A stretch of DNA of 17,425 nucleotides from Pseudomonadota bacterium (GTDB lineage: Bacteria > Pseudomonadota > Gammaproteobacteria > Burkholderiales > Thiobacillaceae). Numbering within the stretch: position 1 is the first letter of the stretch; each line of letters starts with the position of its first letter. The stretch is from the NCBI GenBank assembly GCA_030836725.1, contig JAUPLV010000027.1:1-17425 (forward strand). The letters run 5' to 3'. The position numbers and the translations under genes are program-made. This document shows positions 1 to 7,523 of the stretch, piece by piece. The notes below the pieces were generated by a model. That model did no database searches, was not told the DNA's origin, and was given only the letters and a program-made list of their open reading frames with translations.

Positions 1-630
1 GCCGTAGCCGTAGGGCTGAATCTTCGCCGCGTCGTAGGGTTGCCAGCCGGTCGCCCACACCACTGCGCCCGCCTTGACCTGGATCGTCTCTTCCTTCATG
101 TCGAGGTCGATCGCGCCGTACTTGCACGCGGCTTTCGCCTTGTCGGCATCGGCCGTGCCGATGATCGCCGGGTCGAGCACGTAACGCTGCGGGTAGGCCA
201 TCGCGTTAGGCAGGAACGCCGCCTTGTGCTGGCCGAGGTTGTAGTTGAACGGGTCGTCGACCATCGTCTCCACCGCGCGGCCGCAGTCGCCGCAGGCGGT
301 GCAGTTCTCGTTGACGTAGCGCGGCCGCACCTTGATGGTGACCGTGTAGTCGCCGGTGACGCCTTCGATGCCGGAAACTTCGGCCATCGTCAGCAAACGA
401 ATTCGGGGATTGTTCTTCAGACGGCGCTGGTTGATCTCCAGGCCGCAGATGGGGTGGCAAAGCTTGGGAAAGTACCGGTACAGCTGGGAGGTACGCCCGC
501 CCAGTGCTGGATTTTTCTCAACCAGAACAACGTTCTTGCCGGTTTCGGCCGCTTCAAGCGCAGCGGTCATGCCGGAAATCCCGCCGCCCACCACGAGTAT
601 GGTCTCGTTGGTTGCAACATGCTCCGTCAT
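1..630 (-). CDS. qmoA: QmoA, HdrA-like flavoprotein of the Qmo complex (5' part, cut by window edge)
   Basis: The first 210 codons are visible; the reading frame stays open to the window edge, so the C-terminus is missing. QmoA is the HdrA-like FAD subunit of the quinone-interacting membrane-bound oxidoreductase, which links APS reductase (AprAB) to the quinone pool. In sulfur oxidisers the flow is thought to run from sulfite/AMP oxidation towards quinone. The sequence shows a Rossmann FAD motif VVGGGISGMTAA (residues 13-24), an acidic end of the second strand (VEK, 37-39), GGRTSQL (44-50), a KLCHPICGLE motif with C58 and C62, and a ferredoxin-like ENCTACGDC with C110, C113 and C116. ACKYGAIDL (168-176) and the flavoprotein strand VVWATGWQPYD follow. 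The ATG at 630 has a strong GGAGGAAACAACA leader. The fourth Cys of a classic CxxCxxCxxxC cluster is absent; C169 is the only later Cys in view. A general HdrA is the alternative, but these motifs fit QmoA better. Confidence 0.88.
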   Translation of the reverse strand, partial: MTEHVATNETILVVGGGISGMTAALEAAETGKNVVLVEKNPALGGRTSQLYRYFPKLCHPICGLEINQRRLKNNPRIRLLTMAEVSGIEGVTGDYTVTIKVRPRYVNENCTACGDCGRAVETMVDDPFNYNLGQHKAAFLPNAMAYPQRYVLDPAIIGTADADKAKAACKYGAIDLDMKEETIQVKAGAVVWATGWQPYDAAKIQPYGYG

Positions 631-673
631 TGTTGTTTCCTCCATCCGATGGATGCAAAATCATCTGAAACCA

Positions 674-710
674 TCCGGGATTCTCCCGGACAGCCGGGTT
701 TCTGGCCCGG
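674..710. repeat. Two adjacent GC hairpins upstream of qmoA
   Basis: TCCGGGA-TTC-TCCCGGA (674-690) is a perfect 7-bp stem with a 3-nt loop. CCGGG (694-698) and CCCGG (706-710) form a second 5-bp stem 3 nt further on. They lie in the 213-nt gap between the oxidoreductase stop and the qmoA start, 44 nt or more before the qmoA ATG. No T-run follows on either strand, so a classic intrinsic terminator is unlikely. A leader structure or mRNA-processing hairpin is possible. Confidence 0.4.
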
Positions 711-843
711 AACTGAATCGGCGGAATGGTACACCGAAGCCGATGCCTGGCGCCACGGGCAAGCCTCCCATCTCAATCCAAGTTTTCTATGCGGGAATAA
801 GGGGAAGTGCGGACACGGGCGCCTGGAAGTCATGAAGCGTGGT

Positions 844-2304
844 TCAAGTACCCAGCACCCCGGCAAACCAGCGCGCCTTATGCAGCCCCGCGCTCACGAA
901 ATGCGCGCGGGCGCGCTGCAGTTGCGTCGCCGTGCCCGCCGCATAAATATCGAAGCGATGCAGGTCGGGGTAGTCGACCACGATACTTCCCAGCAATGAC
1001 TCCGGATCGTCGGTCGGCGCGTGCGGCAGGTAATTGAAATTATCCAGCGCATCGGTCCAGGTGCGACAGAGGTTGTCCTGATAATGCCCGGCTTCGTCGG
1101 CCAGCCAGTGCAGGTCCATCGATTCGGCCAGTTCCAGCGACATGGCGTGCTGGATCAGGCTCTTGATCGGGGCAAAACCGGCACCGAAGGCCAGAAAAAT
1201 CACCGGGCGTGGCGAGTCCTCATCCAGGACGAATTCGCCATACGGCCCTTCCAGGTTCACCGTATCGTTGGCTTTCATGGTGGTGAACAGGGATTCGGCG
1301 AACGCATCGCCGGGGCTGCGCGGAATCTGGATTTCGATGTGGCGATCCTCGCACGGGCAACTGGCAATCGCGTAGCGCCCATGCACGCCATCGAGCGAAA
1401 CGTCGATGCTTTGCCCGGCGAGAAAGCGCAGGCGCTGGCTGCGCGGCGCGATGATGTGCAGCGCGGCGATCCGCGAATTGAACACCTCTACGGATTTCAC
1501 CCTGGCGGCAAGCCGCTGCACCGGAATATCCCGAGCGCCCGCCACGTTGGCCTCGATCACCACATCGTTCACCGGCGCATACGAACACAGCAGGATCACT
1601 CCGGCATCCTTGTCCGCCTGCTTCAGCACGTAGTCGTGGGCATGGACTTTTTTCACCTTGCCCGACAGCAGCCGCGCCCTGCAATCGCCGCAATTGCCGT
1701 TGCTGCAACCGTAATCGAGTGAAACGCCGTTGCGCAGCGCGGCATCCAGCAGCGTATCGTTGCCCTCGACAAGGAACTCATGGCCGCTCGGCTGGATGGT
1801 CACATGGGCTGACATGATCTTGCGTATCCTTTCCTGCGCAATCGCCGCCTGGGCCTGCACGGCATCCGGCGGCATTTCATCCAGGTTGCGCAGCAGAAAA
1901 GCGCGCAAGGCGTGCAGGGCATGGCGGGTCTCGGCGCTTTTGTCTTCCTCAAGTTCGTCGATCTTCTCGTCCAGCCAGGTCATCACATTGCCGTAATGGC
2001 GCAGCAAAGCCTTGGCCGCCGCGTAGTCGTCGCCCAGTTCGGTCAAGCGCGCCGCCAGGACTTCCTTGTCCGGCAAGGCGCGCTCGAACACCCGCTTGGC
2101 AAACGCCTTGTCCTTGATTTCCGTCACCCGGCGAAACTCCGCATCGTCGTCCCATTTCACCTCTGGAAACGCGCGCAGCAATTCGTCGAGTTCGACCATT
2201 CCGTCGAATGTTGCCAGCGTGCCGCCACGGATCATCTCCTGCAGCGCATGGCGCGGCTGTCCAACCAGCTTGGCGACGCGGGAAAGCGGAATCAAATGGC
2301 CCAT
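844..2304 (-). CDS. Oxidoreductase with HTH-like N-terminus, [2Fe-2S] ferredoxin and FAD/NAD(P) reductase domains
   Basis: 486 aa with three parts. Residues 1-50 (IPLSRVAKLVGQPRHALQEM, then an acidic strand) resemble a MerR-type or plasmid-type helix-turn-helix. Residues 50-165 are charged and helical, with a probable coiled coil near 110-140. Residues 167-255 are a plant-type ferredoxin with ligands C200, C205, C208 and C240 (CX4CX2CX31C). Residues 262-486 are a ferredoxin-NAD(P) reductase module, with FAD motif GRYAIASCP (309-317), EGPYGEF (352-358) and nucleotide-binding AFGAGFAPIKSLIQH (372-386). The ferredoxin plus reductase order matches the CDP-6-deoxy-glucoseen reductase / aromatic oxygenase reductase type; it probably moves electrons between NAD(P)H and a partner protein. 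The ATG at 2304 has no clear Shine-Dalgarno, but the next in-frame Met (24) would cut the HTH. It lies upstream of and co-directional with qmoA, so a role in that electron-transfer chain is plausible but inferred. The true substrate is unknown. Confidence 0.8.
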   Translation of the reverse strand: MGHLIPLSRVAKLVGQPRHALQEMIRGGTLATFDGMVELDELLRAFPEVKWDDDAEFRRVTEIKDKAFAKRVFERALPDKEVLAARLTELGDDYAAAKALLRHYGNVMTWLDEKIDELEEDKSAETRHALHALRAFLLRNLDEMPPDAVQAQAAIAQERIRKIMSAHVTIQPSGHEFLVEGNDTLLDAALRNGVSLDYGCSNGNCGDCRARLLSGKVKKVHAHDYVLKQADKDAGVILLCSYAPVNDVVIEANVAGARDIPVQRLAARVKSVEVFNSRIAALHIIAPRSQRLRFLAGQSIDVSLDGVHGRYAIASCPCEDRHIEIQIPRSPGDAFAESLFTTMKANDTVNLEGPYGEFVLDEDSPRPVIFLAFGAGFAPIKSLIQHAMSLELAESMDLHWLADEAGHYQDNLCRTWTDALDNFNYLPHAPTDDPESLLGSIVVDYPDLHRFDIYAAGTATQLQRARAHFVSAGLHKARWFAGVLGT

Positions 2305-2409
2305 GAAATCATGTTAGCCCATTCGGCCGGGGGTGAAATCGGGAATTAAACCGACGATTCGGAATCCATGATCCGGGCGTGCCGGCGCTTCTGCCAATAC
2401 AATCGCATC

Positions 2410-4104
2410 ATGCCTTCCATCACCACCCGCCCCTGCCCCGCCGACATCCGCACCGCCCTTGAGCAGGCCGGCCTGGCGCCCGCCTGGGCCAGGCTCTATG
2501 CCGCGCGCGGCGTCACCCACCCCGACCAGGTCGCGCACCGTCTGCCGCAACTGCTGCCGCCCGCCGGGCTGCTGCATATCGAGCGCGCCGCCGCGCTGCT
2601 GGCCGATGCCATCCACGCGAACAAGCGCCTGCTCATCATCGCCGACTACGACGCCGACGGCGCCACCGCCTGCGCCGTCGGGGTGCGCGGCCTGCGCCTG
2701 CTCGGCGCACGGGTCGACTATCTGGTGCCCCACCGGCTCGAACACGGCTACGGCCTCACCCCCGACATCGTCGAACTCGCCGCGGAACGCCAGCCCGACC
2801 TGATCGTCACCGTCGACAACGGCATCGCCGCGGTTGAAGGGGTGGCGGCAGCGAACGCGCTCGGCATTCCGGTGCTGGTCACCGACCACCATCTGCCCGG
2901 CGACACGCTGCCGGACGCCGCATGCATCGTCAACCCCAACCAGCCGGGCTGCGGTTTCGCCTCGAAGAACCTGGCCGGCGTGGGGGTGATGTTCTACGTG
3001 CTGCTGGCGCTGCGCGCCGAGCTGCGCCAGCGCGGGGCTTATGCCAGCCAGCCTGAACCGGATCTGCGCGCCCTGCTCGATCTGGTCGCGCTCGGCACCG
3101 TGGCCGACGTGGTGAAGCTCGACGCCAATAACCGCACCCTGATCGAGAACGGCCTGGCGCGGATGCGCGCCGGCAAGGCCAGCGCCGGCATCAACGCGCT
3201 TTTTCGCGCCGCCGGGCGCGATCCGGCGCGCGCCACCGTGTTCGATCTCGGCTTCATGCTCGGTCCGCGGCTCAACGCCGCCGGACGCATCGACGACATG
3301 GCGCTCGGAATCGAATGCCTGCTGGCCGACGATCCCGCCGCCGCGCAGCAGCTGGCGCAACAGCTCGACACCCTCAACCGGACCCGCCGCGACGTCGAAG
3401 CCGACATGCTGGATGAAGCGCTCGCCATCCTCGCCCGCTTCAACCCCGGCGACAGCCACAGCCTTACCGCGTATCAGCCCGGCTGGCACATCGGCGTGAT
3501 CGGCATCCTCGCCTCGCGGCTCAAGGACAAATTCCATCGCCCCACCATCGTGCTGGCCAGCACCGAAGGCGGTGAACTCAAGGGCTCGGGCCGCTCCATT
3601 CCCGGCCTGCACCTGCGCGACGCGCTCGATCTGATCGACAAGCGCCATCCCGGCCTGATCTTGAAATTTGGTGGTCATGCCATGGCCGCCGGGCTCAGCC
3701 TGCCCGCCGACCGCCATGCCGATTTCAGCGCGGCCTTCGAGGCCGTAGTCCGCGAACTGATCGACCCGGCCGACCTGGAAGGCGCGATCGAAACCGACGG
3801 CGAACTGGATGCGGCCGAACACAGTTACGAACTCGCCGAACAGTTCGACCGCGCGGTCTGGGGTCAGGGCTTCCCGGCCCCGCTGTTCTGCGCCGCCTTC
3901 GATGTCGTGGCGCAGCGCGTCGTTGGCGAAAAACACATGAAGCTCAGGCTGTCACGCGACGGCAACGTATTCGAAGCGATGCGTTTTTTCCACTCCGAGC
4001 CGCTGCCGGAACGCATTCGCGCCGTCTACGCGCTGATGCCCAACGAATTCAACGGGCAGCAGGCGCTGCAGCTGAAGCTGCAGCACTGGGAGCCGGCAAG
4101 CTGA
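2410..4104 (+). CDS. recJ: Single-stranded-DNA-specific exonuclease RecJ
   Basis: 564 aa, the usual RecJ length. This cytoplasmic 5'-3' ssDNA exonuclease acts in RecF-pathway recombination, mismatch repair and base-excision repair. DHH phosphoesterase motifs are visible: ADYDADGATA (I, D79/D81 region), VTVDNG (II, 133-138), VTDHH (III, 157-161) and LVALGTVADVV (IV, 225-235). LGPRLNAAGRI (284-294) and the DHHA1 motif KFGGHAMAAG (419-428) follow, then the C-terminal OB-like domain. The start at 2410 (MPSITTRPCP) was chosen over an upstream ATG at 2368 because it gives a normal N-terminus. No Shine-Dalgarno precedes it, and a TACAAT -10-like hexamer at 2398-2403 would place transcription start near the ATG, so the message could be leaderless. 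It is divergent from the oxidoreductase and convergent with galE, with only 15 nt between the two stop codons. Confidence 0.95.
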   Translation: MPSITTRPCPADIRTALEQAGLAPAWARLYAARGVTHPDQVAHRLPQLLPPAGLLHIERAAALLADAIHANKRLLIIADYDADGATACAVGVRGLRLLGARVDYLVPHRLEHGYGLTPDIVELAAERQPDLIVTVDNGIAAVEGVAAANALGIPVLVTDHHLPGDTLPDAACIVNPNQPGCGFASKNLAGVGVMFYVLLALRAELRQRGAYASQPEPDLRALLDLVALGTVADVVKLDANNRTLIENGLARMRAGKASAGINALFRAAGRDPARATVFDLGFMLGPRLNAAGRIDDMALGIECLLADDPAAAQQLAQQLDTLNRTRRDVEADMLDEALAILARFNPGDSHSLTAYQPGWHIGVIGILASRLKDKFHRPTIVLASTEGGELKGSGRSIPGLHLRDALDLIDKRHPGLILKFGGHAMAAGLSLPADRHADFSAAFEAVVRELIDPADLEGAIETDGELDAAEHSYELAEQFDRAVWGQGFPAPLFCAAFDVVAQRVVGEKHMKLRLSRDGNVFEAMRFFHSEPLPERIRAVYALMPNEFNGQQALQLKLQHWEPAS

Positions 4105-4119
4105 AGCCAGCCTGCCGCA

Positions 4120-5130
4120 TCAAACATACCCGTCCGGATTGCCCTGCTGCCAGCGCCACGCATCCGAGCACATGTGCCGCAGGTCGTATTCGGCGCGCCA
4201 GCCCAGGTCGCGCGCGGCGCGCGACGGATCGGCCCAGCACTGCGCCACGTCCCCCGGACGGCGCGCCACGATCCGATACGGCACCTGTTTGCCGCTGGCG
4301 GCCTCGAACGCCCGTACCATGTCGAGCACGCTCACCCCGCGACCGGTACCGAGGTTCCAGGTCCGCACCCCGCCCGGCTCGCGCAACGCGTTCAGCGCGG
4401 CGACATGCCCGCGCGCCAGGTCGACCACATGGATGTAGTCGCGCACCCCGGTGCCGTCGGGGGTGGGATAGTCGCCGCCGAAGACGTTGAGATGCGGGCG
4501 GCGGCCCACCGCAACCTGCGCCACGTAAGGCATCAGGTTATTGGGGATACCGCGCGGGTCTTCGCCGATCAGCCCCGATTCGTGCGCGCCCACCGGGTTG
4601 AAATAGCGCAGCAGCGCCACATTCCAGCCGGCGTCCGCGTGCGCGATGTCGCGCAGCATCTCCTCGATGAAGAGCTTGGAACGGCCATAGGGATTGGTTG
4701 CCGACAACGGAAAATCCTCGCTGATCGGCACCGTCGCCGGATCGCCGTACACCGTGGCCGACGACGAGAACACCACCGACTTCACCCCGGCCGCGGCCAT
4801 TTCCTCGAACAGCGCGATGCTGCCCGCGATGTTGTTGTCGTAATACAGGAGCGGCTTTTCCACCGACTCGCCGACCGCCTTCAGCCCGGCAAAATGCACC
4901 ACCGCATCGATCGCATGGTCGGCAAACAGCGTGCGCAGCGCCGCGTGGTCGCGGATGTCGCCTTCGACGAAGGTCGCCCGTCTGCCGGCAATCCGCGCCA
5001 CCCGATCCAGCGATTTCACGCTGCCGTTCGACAGGTTGTCGTACACCACCACCTCGTGCCCCGCCGCCAGGCATTCCACCGCGGTATGCGAGCCGATATA
5101 GCCGGCTCCGCCGGTCAACAATACGTTCAC
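4120..5130 (-). CDS. galE: UDP-glucose 4-epimerase
   Basis: 336 aa, normal GalE length. It interconverts UDP-glucose and UDP-galactose with bound NAD, supplying UDP-galactose for polysaccharide. It is an extended short-chain dehydrogenase with NAD motif TGGAGYIGSH (6-15), DNLSNG (31-36), GDIRD (57-61), catalytic SSSATVYGDP (S123/S124) and the YxxxK pair Y148/K152 in NPYGRSK. RYFNPVGAHESGLIGEDP and DGTGVRDYIHVVDLA are GalE-specific. Translation starts at a GTG (5130) with GGGAGG about 5-6 nt upstream; a longer frame to 5385 exists, but its extra residues overlap rfbD and do not look like GalE. Last gene of the sugar-nucleotide run, 13 nt after the rfbD stop. Confidence 0.95.
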   Translation of the reverse strand: MNVLLTGGAGYIGSHTAVECLAAGHEVVVYDNLSNGSVKSLDRVARIAGRRATFVEGDIRDHAALRTLFADHAIDAVVHFAGLKAVGESVEKPLLYYDNNIAGSIALFEEMAAAGVKSVVFSSSATVYGDPATVPISEDFPLSATNPYGRSKLFIEEMLRDIAHADAGWNVALLRYFNPVGAHESGLIGEDPRGIPNNLMPYVAQVAVGRRPHLNVFGGDYPTPDGTGVRDYIHVVDLARGHVAALNALREPGGVRTWNLGTGRGVSVLDMVRAFEAASGKQVPYRIVARRPGDVAQCWADPSRAARDLGWRAEYDLRHMCSDAWRWQQGNPDGYV

Positions 5131-5143
5131 GCGCGCCTCCCGT

Positions 5144-6049
5144 TCAAGCTTGTGCGTTGCCCGCTTCCAGGCACAGCGCCAGCGCCGTGTGCCAATCCTG
5201 CAGGCGCAGGCCGAAAGTTTTTGACAGCTTGCCGTTGTCGAGCCGCGAATTGAGCGGGCGTCTGGCCGGGGTTGGATATTCGCTGCTGGGGATGGGATGC
5301 AGGCGGGCGAGCGCACGCTTCTCCCCGGATGCGTCGAGCGCCCGGATCGCCTCGGCAAAGCCGTGCCAGGAGGTCTCGCCGGCATTGGTCATGTGGTAGA
5401 CGCCCCAGGGTTCGGCGCCGGCAAAGCCGCCCGCCGGCGAAGCGATCTGGCCCAGCGCCAGGGCGGTCGCCTCGGCCAGGTCGCGGCACCAGGTCGGCGC
5501 GCCGGTCTGGTCGGCGACGATCTTCAACTCCGGACGCTCGCGCATCAGGCGGCGCATGGTCAGCAGAAAATTGCTGCCGCGGGCGCCGTACACCCACGAG
5601 GTGCGAAAGATGAGATGGCGGCAGCCGCTTGCCTGGATCGCGCGCTCCCCTTCCAGCTTGGTGGCGCCGTAGACGTTGAGCGGGTCGCAGCGATCATCCT
5701 CGCGCCACGGTTCGCCGCCGCTGCCATTGAACACGTAGTCGGTGGAGTAATGCACCAGCAACGCATCGAGCGTTTCAGCCTCTTCGGCGAAAATGCCGGG
5801 GGCGATGGCGTTCACCGCGTGCGCCAGCTCGGCCTCGCTCTCCGCCTTGTCAACCGCCGTGTAGGCCGCCGGATTGACGATGATCGCAGGCGCGATCTCG
5901 CGCACGGTCTTTCGCACCGCGGCGGCGTCGGCCAGGTTCATCGCCTTCGAATCCAGCGCGACCACCTCGCCCAGGCAGGCCAGCGTGCGCCGCAGTTCCC
6001 AACCCACCTGGCCGTTGGCGCCGGTGAGCAGGATGCGCGACCGGCTCAT
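5144..6049 (-). CDS. rfbD: dTDP-4-dehydrorhamnose reductase
   Basis: 301 aa, normal RmlD length. It catalyses the last step of dTDP-L-rhamnose synthesis, NAD(P)H reduction of dTDP-4-keto-L-rhamnose. Evidence is the N-terminal LLTGANGQVGWEL (7-19), NPAAYTAVDKAE (59-70), the catalytic STDYVF (T103 region) and Y127/K131 in NVYGATKLEGE, plus RTSWVYG and QTGAPTW, both typical of RmlD. The ATG at 6049 overlaps the rfbC stop in an ATGA, and GGAG lies about 8-10 nt upstream, so translation is coupled. A longer in-frame extension to 6304 only reads through rfbC and was rejected. Confidence 0.95.
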   Translation of the reverse strand: MSRSRILLTGANGQVGWELRRTLACLGEVVALDSKAMNLADAAAVRKTVREIAPAIIVNPAAYTAVDKAESEAELAHAVNAIAPGIFAEEAETLDALLVHYSTDYVFNGSGGEPWREDDRCDPLNVYGATKLEGERAIQASGCRHLIFRTSWVYGARGSNFLLTMRRLMRERPELKIVADQTGAPTWCRDLAEATALALGQIASPAGGFAGAEPWGVYHMTNAGETSWHGFAEAIRALDASGEKRALARLHPIPSSEYPTPARRPLNSRLDNGKLSKTFGLRLQDWHTALALCLEAGNAQA

Positions 6050-6588
6050 TCGTAGGTCTCCGCATCTTTCAGCAGCGGCAGGACGGCGTCTTTGGCCGAC
6101 AGCGCCGGCGCCCCATCCAGCGGCCACTTCACATTGATGTCCGGATCGTCCCAGCGAATCCCGCGATCCCATTGCGGCGCATAATAGGCCGTGGTCTTGT
6201 AGAGAAAGTCGGCGCTCTCCGACAGCACCAGAAAGCCATGGCCGAAGCCGGGAGGAACCCACATCATGCGCTGGTTGTCCGCCGACAATTCCTGGCCCAC
6301 CCACTGCCCGAAATGCGGCGACGACCGGCGCAAATCCACCGCCACGTCGAACACCGCGCCGCTCACCACGCGCACCAGCTTGCCCTGCGGCTCGTTGAGC
6401 TGGTAATGCAGGCCGCGCAGCACGCCCCCGGCCGAACGCGAGTGGTTGTCCTGCACGAAATCCAGATCCAGCCCGAGTTCGGCGAAGGTCAGGCGGTTCC
6501 AGCTTTCCATGAAGAAACCGCGCGCATCGCCGAACACCCTGGGTTCAAGCAGAAGCACGCCGGGGAGCGTTGTCTGGATTACGTTCAT
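6046..6588 (-). CDS. rfbC: dTDP-4-dehydrorhamnose 3,5-epimerase
   Basis: 180 aa, typical RmlC size. This cupin epimerase converts dTDP-4-keto-6-deoxyglucose to dTDP-4-keto-L-rhamnose. Visible motifs are FGDARGFFMESW (19-30), QDNHSRSAGGVLRGLHYQ with the catalytic base H61 and K70 (QGKLVRV), VPPGFGHGFLVLSE (111-124) and the likely proton donor Y130. The start MNVIQTTLPG at 6588 is the family's usual N-terminus. A TTG at 6645 that overlaps the rfbA stop would add 19 unconserved residues. Neither start has a clear Shine-Dalgarno, so the TTG cannot be fully excluded. The gap from rfbA is 53 nt; the 3' end overlaps rfbD by 4 nt. Confidence 0.95.
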   Translation of the reverse strand: MNVIQTTLPGVLLLEPRVFGDARGFFMESWNRLTFAELGLDLDFVQDNHSRSAGGVLRGLHYQLNEPQGKLVRVVSGAVFDVAVDLRRSSPHFGQWVGQELSADNQRMMWVPPGFGHGFLVLSESADFLYKTTAYYAPQWDRGIRWDDPDINVKWPLDGAPALSAKDAVLPLLKDAETYE

Positions 6589-6641
6589 ATGGGTTCGGGT
6601 ATGCGGTGGAGGGGTACGGCCTGCATCGTGGAACGTGCCGC

Positions 6642-7523
6642 TCAAAAAATCCGTTCGTTCAGCATGTTCAGCAGATACTGCCCATACGCGTTCTTCTTCA
6701 GCGGCTCGGCCAGCTTCGCCACCTGCTCGCCCGTGATGTAACCCTGGCGATAGGCGATCTCTTCCGGACAGGCGATTTTCAGGCCCTGGCGTTTTTCGAT
6801 CGTCTCGATGAACATCGAGGCTTCCAGCATCGACTCGTGGGTGCCGGTATCGAGCCAGGCATGGCCGCGCCCCATGATCGACACGTTGAGTTCGCCGGCT
6901 TCGAGATAGCGCCGGTTGACGTCGGTGATCTCAAGTTCGCCGCGCGGCGACGGCTTCAGGTCGCGGGCGATTTCCAGCACGCGATTGTCGTAGAAATAGA
7001 GGCCGGTGACCGCGTAATGCGATTTCGGCTGCTCCGGTTTTTCCTCCAGGCTGATCGCCTTGCCGTTCGGATCGAACTCGACCACGCCGTAACGCTCCGG
7101 ATCGTGGACCCGGTAGGCGAACACGGTGGCGCCGGTCTGTCTGGCGCTGGCGGCGAGCAGGTCCTCGGTCATTTCGTGGCCGTAGAAAATGTTGTCGCCG
7201 AGCACCAGCGCGCTCGGCCCGTCGCCGACGAAGTCGGCGCCGATGATGAAGGCCTGGGCAAGCCCTTCGGGGTTGGGCTGCACCGCATACCGCAGGTTGA
7301 TCCCCCATTGGCTGCCGTCGCCCAGCAGCTGTTCGAAGCGCGGCGTATCCTGCGGCGTCGAGATGACCAGGATGTCCTGAATCCCCGCCAGCATCAGCGT
7401 GGTGAGGGGATGATAGATCATCGGCTTGTCGTAGATCGGCAGCAGCTGCTTCGACACGACGAGCGTCGCCGGGTACAGGCGGGTGCCCGAGCCGCCGGCC
7501 AGGATGATGCCCTTGCGATTCAT
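6642..7523 (-). CDS. rfbA: Glucose-1-phosphate thymidylyltransferase
   Basis: 293 aa, normal RmlA length. It joins glucose-1-phosphate and dTTP to make dTDP-glucose, the first step of dTDP-rhamnose synthesis. The nucleotidyltransferase signature GIILAGGSGTRLYPAT (5-20, with R15) and SKQLLPIYDKPMIYHPL (24-40) are intact. So are VLGDNIFYG with metal-binding D110, SLEEKPEQPKS, RGELEITDVNRRYLE and RGHAWLDTGTHESML, the second metal site. The ATG at 7523 overlaps the rfbB stop (ATGA), and AAAGGGG sits about 6 nt upstream. The frame is open further upstream, to 7796, but that stretch lies inside rfbB. Confidence 0.96.
   Translation of the reverse strand: MNRKGIILAGGSGTRLYPATLVVSKQLLPIYDKPMIYHPLTTLMLAGIQDILVISTPQDTPRFEQLLGDGSQWGINLRYAVQPNPEGLAQAFIIGADFVGDGPSALVLGDNIFYGHEMTEDLLAASARQTGATVFAYRVHDPERYGVVEFDPNGKAISLEEKPEQPKSHYAVTGLYFYDNRVLEIARDLKPSPRGELEITDVNRRYLEAGELNVSIMGRGHAWLDTGTHESMLEASMFIETIEKRQGLKIACPEEIAYRQGYITGEQVAKLAEPLKKNAYGQYLLNMLNERIF

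Noticed and set aside
2314..3936. 540-codon open frame on the minus strand opposite recJ
   Set aside because: It lies fully opposite a clear RecJ. Its sequence is repetitive in Gly, Ala, Val and Gln with no domain, as expected for the complement of a GC-rich gene.
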